Shown: positions 1-6,836, numbered from the stretch's first letter. The stretch is 12,927 nucleotides of DNA from Deinococcus sp. Leaf326 (GCF_001424185.1 NZ_LMOM01000037.1:840-13766), one strand, 5' to 3'. Numbers and translations: made by a program. Notes: generated by a model not told the origin, from the letters alone.

Positions 1-1457
1 AGACCACCCTCCAAGTTGAGCCGGGTGGTTTCGGCAACCTGAAAAAGCTCCAGCGCATGCCCGAACCTCAGGGCGGCAAGTTCCAGCATCCGTTGCATCT
101 CCAACGTGACGACCTTCCAGGTGCTCAGGTGAATCAGGGTCAAAATGCCGACAACCCGACCGGCGATCAGCACTGGCGTGAGGATGGTGGTCTTGACGCC
201 AGCCTCAATCCAGGAAGCAAAGGCCAGGGGATGGTTCGGGTAGTCGACACTGATGACTGTCGCCCCAGTTCTCACAACCAAGGCAGGCATAGGCGTGAAT
301 GGTACGTGGAGGTTCAAGACGAACCCGGGGAGCAGCGCTGTGATAGCCGGGTCCTGATCAAGATGCCGGGCCAGCATCCCGTCCGATGAGACCTCGATAT
401 ATGTGGCCATGTCGAAGTGAAGGAGAGTCCGGGTCCGTGCAAGACCTGTGCGGATGACTTCCTCCGGGGTCGCCAACGTTTCGAGTTGCTGGGAAAACGC
501 GTACAAGCCCAAGTCTATGGTTGCCGGATCTCCGGTGAGGGCCTGCTGCTGCTTTTCTTCGTACATTTGATGATCAGCAAGGGCGAAAGCTCGTTCGAAC
601 TGTGGTGGCGTCTCGAAGACAGCAATGCCAAACGAAAAGGCGCAGATGCCGGGAAGAACGCTGGGGATCGCCTGTTGAACTGTGGTGAGGATCTTGCGCA
701 CCTTGTCCTGAGGGTGCCCTGGAAACAAGATGACAAACTCGTCCCCGCCCCAACGGCACAACACGGTGTCGTCGGCCAGGTATGCCTTGAGGTGTTGACT
801 GATTGTCTGAAGATACCGGTCTCCTTCACTATGGCCATACTGGTCATTGATGACCTTGAGCTGGTTGACATCCAGAACGGCCAGGACGACGGGGGCCGAG
901 GGGAGGGACAGTAGATCCTGCTGAAGGCCGAAACGGTTCAGGAGCTCAGTCAAGGGATCAAGAATGGTGCGCTGATAGGCATGGCGTTGAGATGTCCTGA
1001 GTCTGAGATACGTACTCAGGGCGAAGAGGGCACTGCTTACGACGGCCAGGAAGGTGAGGAGCGAGATGAGCGCAGGCGAGAGCATGGGCACACCCCAGAG
1101 AGAGGTGGCGGCCATGCGGAGGAGAACGTAGCCGGTGAGTCCAAAAAATAAGCTCAGGGGGAGCGTGGTTCGCCTTTGTCCTCGTAAGAATGAGGTAAAG
1201 GTCGAGATGCAGAACAAGATGACCACGAGGAGAAGCAGAGTCAGCAACTGGATGACTCCACCCCAGGTCAATTCGACTTGGGGTGGAGGCCTGGAAGGAA
1301 AGGGAAGCGTGAGGAAACCTAACAGAAGGAAAAAACCGAAAATCGTGAGGTCGAGTCCGCCTTGGCGCCAGTGCGCTGTGAAATTGAAACCAGGAATCAC
1401 GAGGAAAGCCGGGGTAATTTCATAAGAAGGCGGCCATAGTTCGAATATAGGCCGCAA
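1..1457 (-). CDS. Membrane-anchored GGDEF-GAF signalling protein, C-terminus beyond left edge
   Basis: Probable diguanylate cyclase making cyclic di-GMP from GTP at the inner membrane. The frame is open from a stop at 1482-1484 to the window edge. About the first 150 residues hold roughly four hydrophobic segments. Then comes a canonical GGDEF domain: DVNQLKVINDQYGHSEGD near 965-800 and RWGGDEFVILF with GGDEF at 735-749 (about residue 237). The inhibitory RxxD site five residues before GGDEF is absent (ADDT there). A GAF-like domain follows (about residues 320-485), including HFDMATYIEVSSDG near 380-419. It ends in a helical LELFQVAETTRLNLEGG linker, so another output domain, possibly HD-GYP or EAL, may follow outside the window; that is a guess. 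The start is uncertain: TTG at 1457 is the most upstream candidate, no ATG precedes the first membrane segment, and no clear ribosome site is visible. GGDEF before GAF is the less common order. Confidence 0.85.
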   Translation of the reverse strand, partial: MRPIFELWPPSYEITPAFLVIPGFNFTAHWRQGGLDLTIFGFFLLLGFLTLPFPSRPPPQVELTWGGVIQLLTLLLLVVILFCISTFTSFLRGQRRTTLPLSLFFGLTGYVLLRMAATSLWGVPMLSPALISLLTFLAVVSSALFALSTYLRLRTSQRHAYQRTILDPLTELLNRFGLQQDLLSLPSAPVVLAVLDVNQLKVINDQYGHSEGDRYLQTISQHLKAYLADDTVLCRWGGDEFVILFPGHPQDKVRKILTTVQQAIPSVLPGICAFSFGIAVFETPPQFERAFALADHQMYEEKQQQALTGDPATIDLGLYAFSQQLETLATPEEVIRTGLARTRTLLHFDMATYIEVSSDGMLARHLDQDPAITALLPGFVLNLHVPFTPMPALVVRTGATVISVDYPNHPLAFASWIEAGVKTTILTPVLIAGRVVGILTLIHLSTWKVVTLEMQRMLELAALRFGHALELFQVAETTRLNLEGG

Positions 1458-1575
1458 AGATGCTGAGGGAGTTGCAACAATCTACGCTATGCTTCACAAA
1501 GTGACTGTTGAGATCATTGGTGGTCTTTTGACTTGCTATTCGGCTCTGCGTCAAGCTATTCCAATGGTTTTAAAA

Positions 1576-2754
1576 TCACAAAGGGTATTGAAAGCGCGTT
1601 TCGGTGGTTGCGTTTTTTAGCGTGCAAGATGTCAGGTGACACTCATTCTTAGACTCAGAACTTGCACCTCGCATAGGACAATGAATAACCGTGCTGGCCG
1701 AGAAATTCCGCGTTTTTCGTGAAGAGATGCAATAGGCGACCGAGGTGCGGCCAAGGTAAAGCTTCGGCTGAAGAGCGAGCAGCGCACGGCGTGCGCTGCT
1801 CGCCAACGTTTGTCCTGGCTGTGCGTCCAGCAGGGTCAGCGTCCAAGCCACGAAGATCAGGAGTAGCCACCGGTCCAGTCCCCGCGCGGTCCGGAGGGCG
1901 AAGCGATTCAGCCCGAACTGATGTTTACTCTCCTTGAAGAAGGATTCGATCTGCCAGCGTTTCGCTCCCTCTGAGATCACCTTGGCACCCTCCATCAACT
2001 CAGAGGACACTGCGTGGAACACGCGTTGGCCGCGCTGAACGCGGCCGAGCGTCAGAGTGTCGTGCGGCCAGTTTTGGAGTTCGACGTACCCGCCATGCGG
2101 GCAATCCGCAACGGTGACGACGCCGGAATGCTCGGTCCGCCTGGTCGACCGGATGCCGACGAAGAATTCGAAGCCCAGCAGTCGAACCTCGTCCAGAAAG
2201 GCGGCGGCCTCAAATCCACTGTCGGCGAGGACGCGCACCCGGAACCGGGTGCGAATGGGGTCCGGGACGGTGCGCAGCAGGTCACGGGCCAGCGTGACAG
2301 GCGTAGAGGTCCCTTTGCCGCGGTAGACCCGGTATCCCACCGGAAACTTCAGGGCCCCATAGTGCGCAAACAGGATCACGAGGTGAATCCCGTGGACCTC
2401 GTTATAGACGCGAACGAACGGCAGCTGGCGTCCCGTTTTCGGGACGCCGGTGAGATCGACACTCAGTCGCAAGCAGGGACGATGTTTCCGCCTGGCCGCC
2501 TGGAGGAGGGCCCACTGGGTGTCCTGCAGCAAGGTCCAGCATGCCGCGGTATCCCAGTCATACTCGTTGAAGAAGCGACTGAGCGCACTGGTGCTGACGG
2601 ACTCCGCTTGGTGAAGAACCGTCCTGATGTGTGGATCGAGGAATAGATAGAACGCAGCCCCGAGGCTGCGTTGCTGGTAGGCCGTGGGAGGGACGGCGAG
2701 GAGGCGGTCTGTCAGAATGCGGGCGCGCTCCCAGAGAGGCTGTGACGTAGACAC
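1576..2754 (-). CDS. IS4-like DDE transposase, frameshifted near the C-terminus
   Basis: This transposase would cut and join the ends of its own IS. The DDE catalytic signature is readable: first Asp in [12 protein letters not shown], second Asp in [12 protein letters not shown], and Glu in [16 protein letters not shown], which matches the Y/W-R-E-K type block of IS4-like enzymes. The uninterrupted frame gives 392 residues and runs 78 bases past the IS end, which is abnormal. In the neighbouring frame, 1655 to about 1750 encodes [15 protein letters not shown] followed by [14 protein letters not shown] and a stop inside the inverted repeat. I read this as the native C-terminus. The geometry (1100 bases from start to native stop) fits loss of one base near 1740-1765, so the original protein would be about 366 residues. 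It starts at GTG 2754, in the arm of a hairpin. The catalytic core is intact, but activity is doubtful. A -1 translational frameshift is possible, but no classical slippery heptamer is visible. Confidence 0.8.
   Translation of the reverse strand: MSTSQPLWERARILTDRLLAVPPTAYQQRSLGAAFYLFLDPHIRTVLHQAESVSTSALSRFFNEYDWDTAACWTLLQDTQWALLQAARRKHRPCLRLSVDLTGVPKTGRQLPFVRVYNEVHGIHLVILFAHYGALKFPVGYRVYRGKGTSTPVTLARDLLRTVPDPIRTRFRVRVLADSGFEAAAFLDEVRLLGFEFFVGIRSTRRTEHSGVVTVADCPHGGYVELQNWPHDTLTLGRVQRGQRVFHAVSSELMEGAKVISEGAKRWQIESFFKESKHQFGLNRFALRTARGLDRWLLLIFVAWTLTLLDAQPGQTLASSARRALLALQPKLYLGRTSVAYCISSRKTRNFSASTVIHCPMRGASSESKNECHLTSCTLKNATTETRFQYPL
1606..1640 (+). repeat. 35-bp sequence shared with 6896-6930
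   Basis: This stretch aligns without gaps to 6896-6930 in the same orientation, with about 28 of 35 bases identical, including the shared core AAGATGTCAGG and GTTGCGT. It lies 13 bases outside the right inverted repeat of the complete IS. The other copy begins one base outside the left end of the truncated IS. It may be the terminal region of another, unidentified mobile element. No open frame is attached to it here. Confidence 0.5.
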
Positions 2755-2812
2755 TCCCAGACTCTCGCGTCTGGGAGCGCTTTTTTCGTCCTATGCAGGT
2801 GCAACTTCTGAG
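1654..2812 (-). mobile_element. Nearly complete IS4-like insertion sequence, about 1.16 kb
   Basis: The element is bounded by CTCAGAACTTGCACCT at 1654-1669 and AGGTGCAACTTCTGAG at 2797-2812, which are inverted repeats matching at 15 of 16 bases. One minus-strand transposase fills it, and its native stop (TGA after a TGC AAG TTC reading) falls inside the right inverted repeat. Two further partial copies of the same family lie at 5885-6052 and 6217-6894. By eye, the bases just outside the two ends (CATTCTTAGA and TCAGTTGTCA) do not form a target duplication, suggesting that the flanks were exchanged by recombination between copies or have mutated. Confidence 0.88.
2754..2777 (-). promoter_or_regulatory. 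Hairpin over the transposase start codon
   Basis: CTCCCAGAC (2754-2762) and GTCTGGGAG (2769-2777) form a perfect 9-bp stem with a 6-base loop. The GTG start of the transposase lies at the foot of this stem, and the only purine-rich ribosome-site-like bases (GCGAGAG) are in and next to the loop. The truncated copy keeps an 8-bp version at 6836-6859. In other insertion sequences, such start-site hairpins limit transposase synthesis from read-through transcripts; the same role here is inference. Confidence 0.55.
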
Positions 2813-2902
2813 TCAGTTGTCATTTATTGCGAAAAGCAAGTCTCTATTTCAAAGCCGACTTATTCTGCGTGAGGTGAACTTCATCAGATTAGGATGTCAT
2901 AC

Positions 2903-2917
2903 TTTGGTTAGACCAAA
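2903..2917. repeat. Small inverted repeat upstream of the 115-aa gene
   Basis: TTTGGT and ACCAAA flank a TAG spacer, giving a 6-bp dyad about 15 bases before the putative -35 box at 2932. It could be an operator for the downstream gene, but a dyad of this size in AT-rich DNA can arise by chance. Confidence 0.25.
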
Positions 2918-2931
2918 AATATCAAATAAAG

Positions 2932-2960
2932 GTGACGTTAATTTTGCCTAGAAATATGCT
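2932..2960 (+). promoter_or_regulatory. Putative promoter giving a near-leaderless transcript
   Basis: GTGACG (2932-2937, 4 of 6 to TTGACA) and TATGCT (2955-2960, 4 of 6 to TATAAT) are separated by exactly 17 bases. Transcription would start only about 5-7 bases before the ATG at 2973, which has no Shine-Dalgarno sequence. Leaderless or very short-leader mRNAs are common in Deinococcus, so the promoter and the start codon support each other. Confidence 0.45.
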
Positions 2961-2972
2961 CTAGTCAACGGT

Positions 2973-3320
2973 ATGACGAACCTCCAGCAATCCACCCTCA
3001 CCATTCTCCTCTACGGAAGCTGGAAATTTGATAAGAATTCTGATCAAAGGTATTTCAGGGGTCGCATTCTGAAATCAGAACAATTGGGAATCACAAAAGG
3101 CAATCTGGCGACGGTTACGTACGCGGTTCAACATAACCAAGTCATGAAGCATCAGGAACAGGGGGGCTACACCTTGAAAACAGCACAGGCGAAACTCACT
3201 CTGATGAGCTTCCTTTGTGAGACTATTGGACAACCTGGCCATGAAGGTCGGGACGATACTGTACCTGCCCATTGGGCTGCGCGGGCAATCTTAAAAACGC
3301 TGCCGCTCCATCGCGCGTGA
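2973..3320 (+). CDS. Hypothetical protein, 115 aa
   Basis: I do not recognise this protein. It is soluble-looking, with no signal peptide or membrane segment. The first half resembles a beta-rich fold (STLTILLYGSWKF, then GNLATVTYAVQH) and the C-terminal third looks helical (AHWAARAILKTL). It is the first gene of the plus-strand cargo region just inside the complete IS. There is no ribosome-binding site before the ATG, but a plausible promoter ends 12 bases upstream, consistent with a leaderless mRNA. The next gene begins 194 bases later, so it is probably transcribed alone. It has somewhat lower GC than the IS and the phage-like operon, consistent with transferred DNA. It could still be a chance open frame, because nothing but length, promoter and readable composition supports it. 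Confidence 0.5.
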   Translation: MTNLQQSTLTILLYGSWKFDKNSDQRYFRGRILKSEQLGITKGNLATVTYAVQHNQVMKHQEQGGYTLKTAQAKLTLMSFLCETIGQPGHEGRDDTVPAHWAARAILKTLPLHRA

Positions 3321-3514
3321 GGAGAAGAGGTCTGGGTGGCGTCCCTTCAATAACCATTCCAGATATTCCAAGCACGTTCAATCTTTTTTCCCGTGTATCT
3401 GCCAAGGAACCTAGGGACAATCGATATCCGAACCGGACAAGAAAATGACAGACTCTCGGAACAGTAGGTGTGAGACACCCGTTCCCTTCAGGATGCCCTG
3501 CTGAGGATGGCTTT

Positions 3515-3919
3515 ATGATGCCCCTCGCCCCCATCGATCTGATGTCCTCTCCTACCCAACACGATGTGCATCAGCAAGCCGAGCAGCTGCGGTCTACCTT
3601 GAGGCCGGATCTTCGGCGGCAATTCTCCGATATGCCGCTCCTTGCCCCATCAGCCTTTGCCCGGGCATTTCTGAGCTTGAACCTCAGCCTCAAAGGGGAG
3701 ACCTACACCATCAGGTACCAAGCTAAAGGACGAGGCTATACCTGGCGCACGGGCGCCTGGCACCGTCAGCTCAGCACGCCACTGTTTAATCTGGACACCG
3801 CTGCCTTAACTCAAGGCTTGGAGCAGCTCAACACCCTTATCGCTGCGGAACAGGAGGCCTTTGGGCGAGAGTGCAACCTTGACCGCGTTCTCGTGACGCT
3901 CCCGACCGGTGTACCGTGA
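3515..3919 (+). CDS. Hypothetical protein with YTW-x2-G-x-W motif, 134 aa (paralogue of 4938-5315)
   Basis: Function unknown. The C-terminal half contains a compact block: LSLKGETYTIRYQAKGRG followed by YTW (residues 75-77), then RTG-AWHR and PL at 89-90, and a final helix rich in Gln and Glu. The same arrangement, L-x-L-x-G ... I-R ... YTW-x2-G-x-W-x-R ... PL ... helix, recurs in the protein at 4938-5315, so the two look like diverged paralogues. The pattern loosely recalls small modules that read GxxYxIKDxLKxxGxxW in DNA-processing enzymes, but I would not assign one. The start was set to ATG 3515 rather than the more upstream frame opening because GAGG at 3503-3506 gives an 8-base spacing; ATG 3518 is an alternative. 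No membrane segment or signal peptide is seen. Confidence 0.6.
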   Translation: MMPLAPIDLMSSPTQHDVHQQAEQLRSTLRPDLRRQFSDMPLLAPSAFARAFLSLNLSLKGETYTIRYQAKGRGYTWRTGAWHRQLSTPLFNLDTAALTQGLEQLNTLIAAEQEAFGRECNLDRVLVTLPTGVP

Positions 3920-3988
3920 TGTTCTTCATGCTGTCTACAACACGATGTGTAGATCTCCTGGAAAGTTCAATGAGAAGGCGGCTCATGA

Positions 3989-4213
3989 CGACGGGTGAAT
4001 CCTTCTGGCTCAATCTTGGCCAGCGCACTGGCCCACTGCGATCACCGTGCCCATCTGGACTGGAGTGTCGATGGCCGGTAGAGCTGGTTGCTGCGTCATC
4101 TGGAGGCACATCCTGAGTCCAGTGCAGCAGTATGTTTACTCCGCCAGACCAAACTTGAACTGACCGAACAGGACGTGCGTCGAGTAGCCCATTAGCTGGC
4201 TTGGGAGTTCTGA
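3989..4213 (+). pseudogene. Possible decayed coding remnant in the 3920-4421 gap
   Basis: The 500 bases between the genes at 3919 and 4422 hold no convincing intact gene. In one plus-strand frame, codons from about 3989 read like protein, with two interrupting stops (TAG 4079-4081, TAG 4193-4195) and a final TGA at 4211-4213. Between the stops the reading is SWLLRHLEAHPESSAAVCLL and then RQTKLELTEQDVRRVAH, which looks like an amphipathic helical C-terminus. This is a weak, compositional argument, and I cannot name a family. The rest of the gap, from about 4214, is strongly AT-rich. Confidence 0.2.
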
Positions 4214-4297
4214 GATGAAGCGAGAAATCGAAAAGACTGAAAGACCTTGAGAAGGTATTTGGGAGATCAAGTTATCAGATGACGTCAAGACATAAAA

Positions 4298-4316
4298 GAA
4301 TTTTATTTTAAAATTC
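4298..4316. repeat. 8-bp AT inverted repeat in the gap before 4422
   Basis: GAATTTTA (4298-4305) and TAAAATTC (4309-4316) form a perfect dyad around TTT. It sits about 105 bases upstream of the 100-aa gene in the most AT-rich part of the window. It could be an operator or a weak terminator stem; at this base composition, chance is also plausible. Confidence 0.25.
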
Positions 4317-4421
4317 AATCTGCTTAATCTTAAAATATTTTATGAACATATTAATTTAAGGCAGCTTTCTTTCACTCTTCCTAATTGAAGACAGACCTTC
4401 AGAAATTTAGAGGAAAATGCA

Positions 4422-4724
4422 ATGGATGACTTTAGGGTAATCAGTAATTTTATGGAGTTTGAAAGAATTTGGCAGACACATGTCACGCCTGATCCAAGTC
4501 CTGAAATTGAATCATTGGCACAAAGGGGCTATGTGCCAGATGCATACGTATCCAGTGATTTTGAGACCCCACTGTTAACTATTCTCTATAGAGATCAGCA
4601 CGGTTCGATAACTTCGACTTCTGATAGTCATCCTTATCCTATAACCGATGCTGCCATTTCTCAACTCTTCGCGCAGGCTACACGAAGACTGAGAGTTCAT
4701 CTCGGTGAGTATAGATACGAATAG
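4422..4724 (+). CDS. Hypothetical protein, 100 aa
   Basis: I do not recognise this family. The start is well supported: AGAGGA lies about 7 bases before the ATG. The protein is acidic at the N-terminus (MDDFRVISNFMEFERIWQTH), with a central beta-like stretch (FETPLLTILYRDQHGSITST) and a C-terminal helix (AISQLFAQATRRLRVHL). It has no membrane segment, cysteine pair or nucleotide-binding motif. Its DNA is much more AT-rich than the IS or the phage-like operon, which suggests horizontal acquisition. It stands alone, with about 500 bases upstream and 210 downstream free of convincing genes. Small single soluble genes of this kind in series can be immunity proteins or orphaned antitoxins, but nothing in the sequence proves that. 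Confidence 0.65.
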   Translation: MDDFRVISNFMEFERIWQTHVTPDPSPEIESLAQRGYVPDAYVSSDFETPLLTILYRDQHGSITSTSDSHPYPITDAAISQLFAQATRRLRVHLGEYRYE

Positions 4725-4835
4725 TAATTCAAATCTACAGAAATTATAAGAGAGATCTATTAATAGTTTCATTGCCAGTATATTTCTTAGAGCTAGAGGA
4801 ATTGGTACTACTAAATGTCAAGCATTAAATAATTT

Positions 4836-4852
4836 CTTCTATTAAATAGAAG
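4836..4852 (+). terminator. Weak hairpin after the 100-aa gene
   Basis: CTTCTAT (4836-4842) and ATAGAAG (4846-4852) form a 7-bp stem with a 3-base loop, followed by TCTTTCTATATT. The stem is AT-rich and the tract is not a clean T-run, so it is at best a weak terminator for the gene ending at 4724. The rest of 4725-4937 is AT-rich with no gene that I can see. Confidence 0.25.
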
Positions 4853-4937
4853 TCTTTCTATATTAGATATGACCAAAGTGGAATGTGTAATCTCTTAACT
4901 AACGATCATATTTTTTAAAGTCAGGGAGCGATTGTTT

Positions 4938-5315
4938 ATGACAATTCCGATGTCTCCTCATACCTCAGCTCAACTCACCCCAGATGCCGAGCAGGGCCTT
5001 GCTGTGTGGCAATGGGAAGGGGGTGCGCTAGCATCTCCACCTGTCCCTCAAGCTGCAGTGTCTACAGGCGGGTATTGGTGCATTGTGCTTACTCTACTGG
5101 GTGATATCCCTATCCTTCGCGAAGCTGCACAACAGAGCGACTATACATGGGATCAAGGCCACTGGACACGTATTTTCATGCGTCCCCTCAGAATAAATGG
5201 TGATCCACATGGAGCTCGTCTCCTACAGGAATGGGCGCAACGAGAAGCCCGTCGATTTGAAGTGGATTATCAGATAAGTGAACCTCGCTTGATCTCTACC
5301 GATTGGGAGTCATGA
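4938..5315 (+). CDS. Hypothetical protein with YTW-x2-G-x-W motif, 125 aa (paralogue of 3515-3919)
   Basis: Function unknown. Its central block (residues about 50-84: VLTLLGDIPILREAAQQSD, YTW at 69-71, DQGHWTR, PL at 83-84) matches the block of the 134-aa protein encoded 1 kb upstream in order and spacing, and both end in a charged helix (here LLQEWAQREARRFEVDYQIS). The N-terminal 45 residues are Pro- and Ala-rich and not shared. ATG 4938 is preferred over the TTG at 4932 because CAGGGAG at 4922-4928 is 9 bases from the ATG and only 3 from the TTG. The DNA changes from AT-rich upstream to moderate GC at the start codon. There is no signal peptide or membrane segment. The shared block suggests a small-ligand or nucleic-acid binding module, but that is conjecture. 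Confidence 0.65.
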   Translation: MTIPMSPHTSAQLTPDAEQGLAVWQWEGGALASPPVPQAAVSTGGYWCIVLTLLGDIPILREAAQQSDYTWDQGHWTRIFMRPLRINGDPHGARLLQEWAQREARRFEVDYQISEPRLISTDWES

Positions 5316-5501
5316 TTCCTGGAGCCTTCGGCAGTCGTCTCATAAAGGACTCCATATGCTTGATAACTGCTCGCTCCGCCGCCCTAATCGGCAATTGACA
5401 TCGAATATCGTCTTGGGGTCTATCCAAGACCCTAGCGAGTGGATCGGGTGCACACTAGGGGCACGCTACCAAATGAGTCTGATCAATACGCAAGGTAGTT
5501 G

Positions 5502-5906
5502 GTGAATTCCGACCTGTATCAGGGGCTAGCGTTCATTCTGGCGACTGGAGTTCATGGGGGCCCGTTCATCGCTATTCAGCATGCCGCTGTAGACAGACCC
5601 TACACATTGTTCACTGGTGTTGTAGGACCACGGGTCAATGTGTACGACTATCAGCGCTCCGAGACCATTTCGGGGAGCTTGGAGGGCACGACATACCAGC
5701 TGTATGACGTTCTCACCCGGGAGAGGCTCCGTTGCACAGTGAACGGTGGAGACTTTGAAGGCACTGACGAAGGGAGTGGCACGTCCTTCTCTGGAAGCGT
5801 GGTAGGGCATGAAGTTGCCTTATATGACGGTGAGTTCGGGAGATGGCAGCACTTTACTGCGGTCCCCGAGTGGCGGAGAAGAGGCTCAGGAGTTGCGCCT
5901 GTATAG
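5502..5906 (+). CDS. 20-residue-repeat protein truncated by an IS end
   Basis: Function unknown. Residues 42-109 form four units with an exact period of 20: Gly at 42, 62, 82 and 102, Asp at 49, 69, 89 and 109, a hydrophobic residue at 45, 65, 85 and 105, and YD in three of the four units (GPRVNVYD, GTTYQLYD, GGDFEGTD, GHEVALYD). S/T-G-x-V/L usually precedes the Gly. This implies a small beta-repeat fold. GTG 5502 is chosen over TTG 5499 because AAGG at 5492-5495 is better spaced. The left end of an IS begins at 5885, so the last residues (GSGVAPV) and the TAG stop come from the IS, not from the original gene. The native protein therefore ran beyond residue 127 and probably had more repeats. 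The 180 bases upstream hold a 7-bp hairpin (5410-5416 with 5424-5430) but no clear promoter. Confidence 0.6.
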   Translation: MNSDLYQGLAFILATGVHGGPFIAIQHAAVDRPYTLFTGVVGPRVNVYDYQRSETISGSLEGTTYQLYDVLTRERLRCTVNGGDFEGTDEGSGTSFSGSVVGHEVALYDGEFGRWQHFTAVPEWRRRGSGVAPV

Positions 5907-6052
5907 GACGAAAAAGCGAGAATCTGGGAGTGTCAACGTCACAGTCTCTGGGAGCACGCCCATATTCTGATAGACCGCCTGCTCGCCCTCCCACGGCCTA
6001 CCAGTACCGCAGCATCCGGCCTACGTTCCGCCTGTTTCCTAGCCTAGACACG
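5885..6052 (+). mobile_element. Decayed 5' fragment of the same IS family, plus orientation
   Basis: CTCAGGAGTTGCGCCT at 5885-5900 is the IS left inverted repeat (15 of 16 to the copy ending at 6894). The next 150 bases follow the transposase leader and first codons of the other copies, read on the plus strand, to about 6052. There are small deletions: the left arm of the start hairpin is missing, and 2-base and 4-base losses disrupt the early codons. The reading returns to frame around TAYQYRS. It has no catalytic part and faces the truncated copy at 6217-6894. Confidence 0.75.
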
Positions 6053-6072
6053 CTCAATCGCCTCCCATTGCC

Positions 6073-6219
6073 TCAGGAGAGTGGCTGCGAGACACCGCCC
6101 AGCCCAGGTACGATGCCAAGCGTGTTTCGAGACGTGGTGGTGCCATCCCCCAATTGCCCGAAGGCGTTCCCGCCCCAGCTGCGGAAGGTCCCGTCCGCCT
6201 TCAACGCCAGGCTGTGCGC
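6073..6219 (-). pseudogene. C-terminal fragment of an RCC1-repeat protein
   Basis: Minus-strand codons from 6219 to the TGA at 6073-6075 read [20 protein letters not shown], then [14 protein letters not shown], then [20 protein letters not shown], the S-W-G-x-N core and GQLGDGT are the hallmark of RCC1/ATS1 beta-propeller repeats. Only about one repeat and the tail remain, with no start codon. Upstream it joins directly to the interior of a truncated transposase gene near 6217-6219, in a different reading frame. The downstream side meets the decayed IS fragment within about 20 bases. The parent was presumably a larger secreted or surface propeller protein whose remaining part is not in this window. 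Confidence 0.82.
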
Positions 6220-6836
6220 CTGGTCGACCGGATGCCGACCACGAATTTGAAGCCCAGCATTCGAACCTCGTCCAGAAGGGCCGCGGCCTCGAATCCACTA
6301 TCGGCGAGGACGCGCACCCGGAACCGGGTGCGAATGGTGTGCGGAACAGTGCGCAGGAGGTCACGGGCCAGCGTGACGGGTGTAGGGGTCCCCTTGCTGC
6401 GGTACACCCGGTAGCCCACCGGAAACTTCAGGGTCCCGTAGTGCGCGAAGAGGATGACGAGATGGCTACCGTAGACCTCGTTGTAGCCGCGCACGAACGG
6501 CAGCTGGCGTCCCGTTTTCGGGACGCTGGTGAGATCGACCCTCAGTCGGAGGCACGGATGATGCTTCCGCTTGACCGTCTGAAGTAGGAGATCCCACTGG
6601 GCGTCCCCCAAGAGCATCCAGCACACGGTGGTATCCCAGTTGTATTCGTTGAAGAAGCGACTGAGGGCACTGGCACTGACGGACTCGGCTTGGTGAAGCA
6701 CCGTTTTGACTTCTGGATTGAGAAAGAGGCAGAACGCAGCCCCGAGGCTGCGTTGCTGGTAGGCCGTGGGAGGGACGGCCAGCAGTCGGTCTGTCAGAAT
6801 GCGGGCGCGCTCCCAGAGAGGCTGTGACGTTGACAC
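6201..6836 (-). pseudogene. Truncated IS4-like transposase, N-terminal 207 residues
   Basis: It is near-identical to the first 207 residues of the transposase at 1576-2754, starting at the same GTG with the same [20 protein letters not shown] opening. It retains the first Asp ([12 protein letters not shown]) and second Asp ([13 protein letters not shown]) of the DDE triad, but the Glu-bearing block is gone. After GIRSTRRT the frame runs four codons into foreign DNA (AWR, stop at 6201-6203). It is not expected to be active. In principle, a fragment that retains the N-terminal half could bind IS ends and act as an inhibitor; there is no evidence either way. Confidence 0.82.

Noticed and set aside
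417..914. 165-residue plus-strand open frame near the left edge
   Set aside because: It is antisense to the GGDEF domain, whose motif is unambiguous on the minus strand.
2014..2646. Long plus-strand open frame inside the IS (210 aa)
   Set aside because: It is antisense to the transposase, whose DDE motifs are on the minus strand, and its translation has no recognisable fold.
5395..5423. TTGACA at 5395-5400 with GTCTAT 17 bases later as a promoter for the repeat gene
   Set aside because: The -35 box is perfect but the -10 box matches poorly, and the distance to the start is about 80 bases; not enough to call.
5843..6250. 135-residue plus-strand frame across the IS scar
   Set aside because: It is a chance fusion of decayed IS sequence with the antisense of the RCC1 fragment.
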